Made by a program: the position numbers and the translations under genes | DNA from: Sutterella sp. | GTDB lineage: Bacteria > Pseudomonadota > Gammaproteobacteria > Burkholderiales > Burkholderiaceae_F | Direction of reading: 5' to 3' | Assembly: GCA_019410445.1 (NCBI GenBank) | Contig: DXSO01000080.1 | Span: 1 to 7,504 of the forward strand | Length of the DNA: 7,504 nt | The notes under the pieces: model-generated | Databases searched by the model: none | Told to the model about the DNA's origin: nothing | What the model saw: the letters and a program-made list of their open reading frames with translations, nothing else | Shown here: one piece after another, positions 5,642 to 7,504 of the stretch | Numbering within the stretch: the first letter of the stretch is position 1 | Layout: each line of letters opens with the position of its first letter

Positions 5642-6529
5642 ATGAAGATAAAATTTTTGGTCGGAGTAGTTATTGTTGCGCTTGCCGTTGCGGCCGGCAT
5701 TATGCTGCTCCCGACAAAGGCCGTCCAGAAAGAAGCGGCCGCACCGGTCGTTTCCGAAAATAAAGCTCAAGTTTCCGTAGCTCGCGCTGCGGCGAACCTT
5801 TCTCCGGGGAGTTTCCTTTCCGCGCGAGACATCGAGTGGACGGCAGTTGCTCAGAGTGCGGCAAAAGACACTTTTGTTCAAAACGAATCGCAGGATTTGT
5901 CCGGCGCCTTAGTCCTTAAGCCCATCAAGGCCGGTGAGGTTATTTCACCTTCGGCATTATTGGCTCGTACGGATCCTGAATTCGTCGCGGCAGTCCTCGC
6001 CCCGGGCATGCGAGCTTTCACCATTGAAGTCGATATGGTGACGGGCGGAGCTGGGCTTCTTCGTCCGGGCAACCGGGTTGACGTCATTCTGGCGGCGCAG
6101 ACTGATCCGCAGAAGAGCCGCGCATTTGCCAGTCAGAAAAACTTTGACGTGGCGCGGACGCTGCTGCATAACCTGCGCGTGATCGCGGTTGACCACACGA
6201 TTGAACCCAAGGGGTTTGGAGCGGATTCGCAAAGCTCCGACCCGAGAATGGTACGAAGCAGCACGCCGGCGAATATCAACCGCAAGGGCACCGTAACGCT
6301 CGAAGTAACGCCCAAAGATGTCGAGCTTTTGACCGTTGCGAGAAGCAACGGCCAGCTTTCGCTCAGTCTGCGCAACAGTCAGAGCGGTGAGGCCGTTCAG
6401 ACGGGGCTTCCAGAAAAGGAGCTCACCAAACTCGCTGAAATTATCCCGAGCCGCAGCGACAAAACGCCTCCAGCGGCCGTAAAGGTAAAGACCTTCTATG
6501 GGTCATCGACTGAACCTCCGCAGCAGTAA
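5642..6529 (+). CDS. cpaB: Flp pilus assembly protein CpaB/RcpC
   Basis: The 295-residue protein has a membrane anchor or signal (residues 5-23), then a SAF domain (about 43-108: VSVARAAANLSPGSFLSARD, then GALVLKPIKAGEVISPSALL), then the RcpC domain (about 118-236: PGMRAFTIEVD, LLRPGNRVDVILAAQ, LLHNLRVIAVD, TLEVTPKDVELLTVARSNGQ, LSLSLRNSQ). This is the complete CpaB architecture. Members are periplasmic parts of the Tad system that work with the CpaC/RcpA secretin and may bind peptidoglycan or stabilise the channel. The tail after about residue 245 is Pro/Gln-ending and poorly conserved. The ATG lies 2 nt after the cpaA stop without an evident Shine-Dalgarno, again suggesting coupled translation. 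Confidence 0.93.
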   Translation: MKIKFLVGVVIVALAVAAGIMLLPTKAVQKEAAAPVVSENKAQVSVARAAANLSPGSFLSARDIEWTAVAQSAAKDTFVQNESQDLSGALVLKPIKAGEVISPSALLARTDPEFVAAVLAPGMRAFTIEVDMVTGGAGLLRPGNRVDVILAAQTDPQKSRAFASQKNFDVARTLLHNLRVIAVDHTIEPKGFGADSQSSDPRMVRSSTPANINRKGTVTLEVTPKDVELLTVARSNGQLSLSLRNSQSGEAVQTGLPEKELTKLAEIIPSRSDKTPPAAVKVKTFYGSSTEPPQQ

Positions 6530-6585
6530 AGCGACTCCGTATTTCAGAAATAGAAATCCCGACATATTTTCTTCAGGTATTGAAC

Positions 6586-7504
6586 ATGCCTCCATTCTCT
6601 AGACTGCGTACGTGCGTACTTGCTTCTGCATTTTTGCTCACTGCTGCGGGCGCGCTCACGGCTGCTCCGCAGCAGCATGCGCCAGACGCGCACATGTCCG
6701 TATCGCTTTATCAAGGTAAAGCGCTCTCCTTCAATGAACAGATTGGTGCTGTGTTTGTCGCTCAGCCCTCTATTGCGAGCTATCAGGTTGTCGGCAACCG
6801 TAAAGTGGTCGTTTTCGGCAGCTATCCCGGCAAAACGTCATTGATGGTGCTCGGTACTGATGGCCGCACGCTTTACAACGGACTTGTGGAAGTGGCTTAC
6901 GACGTGTCTTCCATGGAAATGGCGCTTAAGTCGTCGTTCCCGAAACTGAAGCTTCAGCTCGTGGCACTCAATGACGGTGTTGCTGTGCGAGGAAAGGTGG
7001 AGACCGCCCAGGAAGCCGCCAATGTCGTGGCTTTCCTCGATGCCATGCTGCAGGTTAATCCCCAGCAAGCGCAGATGGCGGCGGCTGATGTGTCGGCTGC
7101 GGGACAGGAAGGCCAGCAGGAAAAGTCTGGTGCTGCTACCGGTACTGGAACGCTTGGCGCACGTATCGGCAAAATCATCAATCAGCTCACCGTAACGACG
7201 CCTAATCAGGTGACGGTGCGCGTACGGTTTGCCGAAGTCAATCGCAAGCTTTCCGATCAGCTCGGCTTCAAATGGAAGGGCAGCTATTCAGGAAGTCGGG
7301 GCGGCATTACCTTTGGTTCTGCCGATAATCCCATCATTTCCAATCCCAACAATTCACTTGGACATCTGTTTGATCCGGCCACGATGGCCGCACGATTTAC
7401 TTTTGGCAGTCTTTTTGACGCCATGGCCAGTGAGGAACTCGTATCCATTTTGGCGGAACCGAACTTGACGGTGGTTTCCGGTGAAACGGCTTCCTTCTTG
7501 GCCG
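6586..7504 (+). CDS. cpaC: Tad pilus outer-membrane secretin CpaC/RcpA, N-terminal part, cut by window edge
   Basis: I translated 306 codons; the gene runs off the right end. A signal peptide (1-26, RLRTCVLASAFLLTAAGALT) is followed by the pilus N-terminal domain (about 37-107: VSLYQGKALSFNEQIGAVFV, VVFGSYPGKTSLMVLG). A BON-like segment follows (about 108-157: LQLVALNDGVAVRGKVETAQ). The secretin domain begins near 198 (QVTVRVRFAEVNRKLSDQLG) and reaches ILAEPNLTVVSGETASFLA at the edge, a hallmark of secretins. It should form the multimeric channel through which the Flp pilus crosses the outer membrane. A Gln/Ala/Gly-rich linker (about 158-190) separates the periplasmic domains from the secretin core. 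AGG at 6575-6577, 8 nt before the ATG, is a modest ribosome binding site. Only the missing 3' end limits the call. Confidence 0.95.
   Translation, partial: MPPFSRLRTCVLASAFLLTAAGALTAAPQQHAPDAHMSVSLYQGKALSFNEQIGAVFVAQPSIASYQVVGNRKVVVFGSYPGKTSLMVLGTDGRTLYNGLVEVAYDVSSMEMALKSSFPKLKLQLVALNDGVAVRGKVETAQEAANVVAFLDAMLQVNPQQAQMAAADVSAAGQEGQQEKSGAATGTGTLGARIGKIINQLTVTTPNQVTVRVRFAEVNRKLSDQLGFKWKGSYSGSRGGITFGSADNPIISNPNNSLGHLFDPATMAARFTFGSLFDAMASEELVSILAEPNLTVVSGETASFLA

Larger units (their letters stand above)
5021..7504 (+). other. Start of a Tad/Flp pilus locus
   Basis: The gene order is flp, cpaA/tadV, cpaB/rcpC, cpaC/rcpA, the usual first part of a tad (tight adherence) operon. Spacing is tight: an 11-nt overlap, then 2 nt, then 56 nt. 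The ATPases (tadZ, tadA), inner-membrane platform (tadB, tadC) and minor pilins would be expected beyond 7504. The system builds adhesive pili for biofilm or host attachment. Confidence 0.9.

Noticed and set aside
1..7504. Search for CRISPR arrays, tRNA or rRNA genes, insertion sequences and attachment sites
   Set aside because: I saw no regularly spaced repeats, tRNA-like cloverleaf, transposase frame or paired terminal repeats by eye.

Overview
The window looks like a Gram-negative proteobacterial chromosome segment. It has a periplasmic arylsulfotransferase with a twin-arginine-like signal, a LysR-type regulator, a classical type Va autotransporter ending in Phe, and the first genes of a Tad/Flp pilus locus. 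Gut betaproteobacteria of the Sutterella/Parasutterella type often carry many assT and autotransporter genes, so I lean that way. That is inference from gene content, not from a marker gene.

Left part, minus strand: the 5' 204 codons of an aryl-sulfate sulfotransferase (assT, 612 down to 1, running off the window) lie 161 nt downstream of a complete LysR regulator (1730 to 774) in the same orientation. Each gene has a perfect dyad of the LysR T-N11-A type upstream (1806-1818 for the regulator, 732-744 for assT), which suggests autoregulation and control of assT. The two dyads differ in sequence.

Middle: about 595 nt of AT-rich non-coding DNA (1731-2325) separates the LysR gene from a divergent 890-codon autotransporter (2326-4998). 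Its last 90 nt and the start of the autotransporter hold two perfect palindromes that share the half-site CAAATGA/TCATTTG. They bracket a possible promoter, and the second covers the first two candidate start codons and resembles a Fur box. I consider this the most interesting non-coding signal here.

Right part, plus strand: 22 nt after the autotransporter stop, with no visible terminator, begins a tad locus. It reads flp pilin (5021-5215), a cpaA/tadV prepilin peptidase overlapping it (5205-5639), cpaB/rcpC (5642-6529) and the start of the cpaC/rcpA secretin (6586 to the window end). CpaA should process the Flp prepilin, and CpaC with CpaB should form the outer-membrane channel. The ATPase, platform and remaining genes presumably lie beyond the window. 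The spacing implies that the autotransporter may be co-transcribed with the pilus genes, an arrangement I do not recognise as a standard tad layout.

I saw no rRNA, tRNA, CRISPR array, insertion sequence or strong intrinsic terminator.
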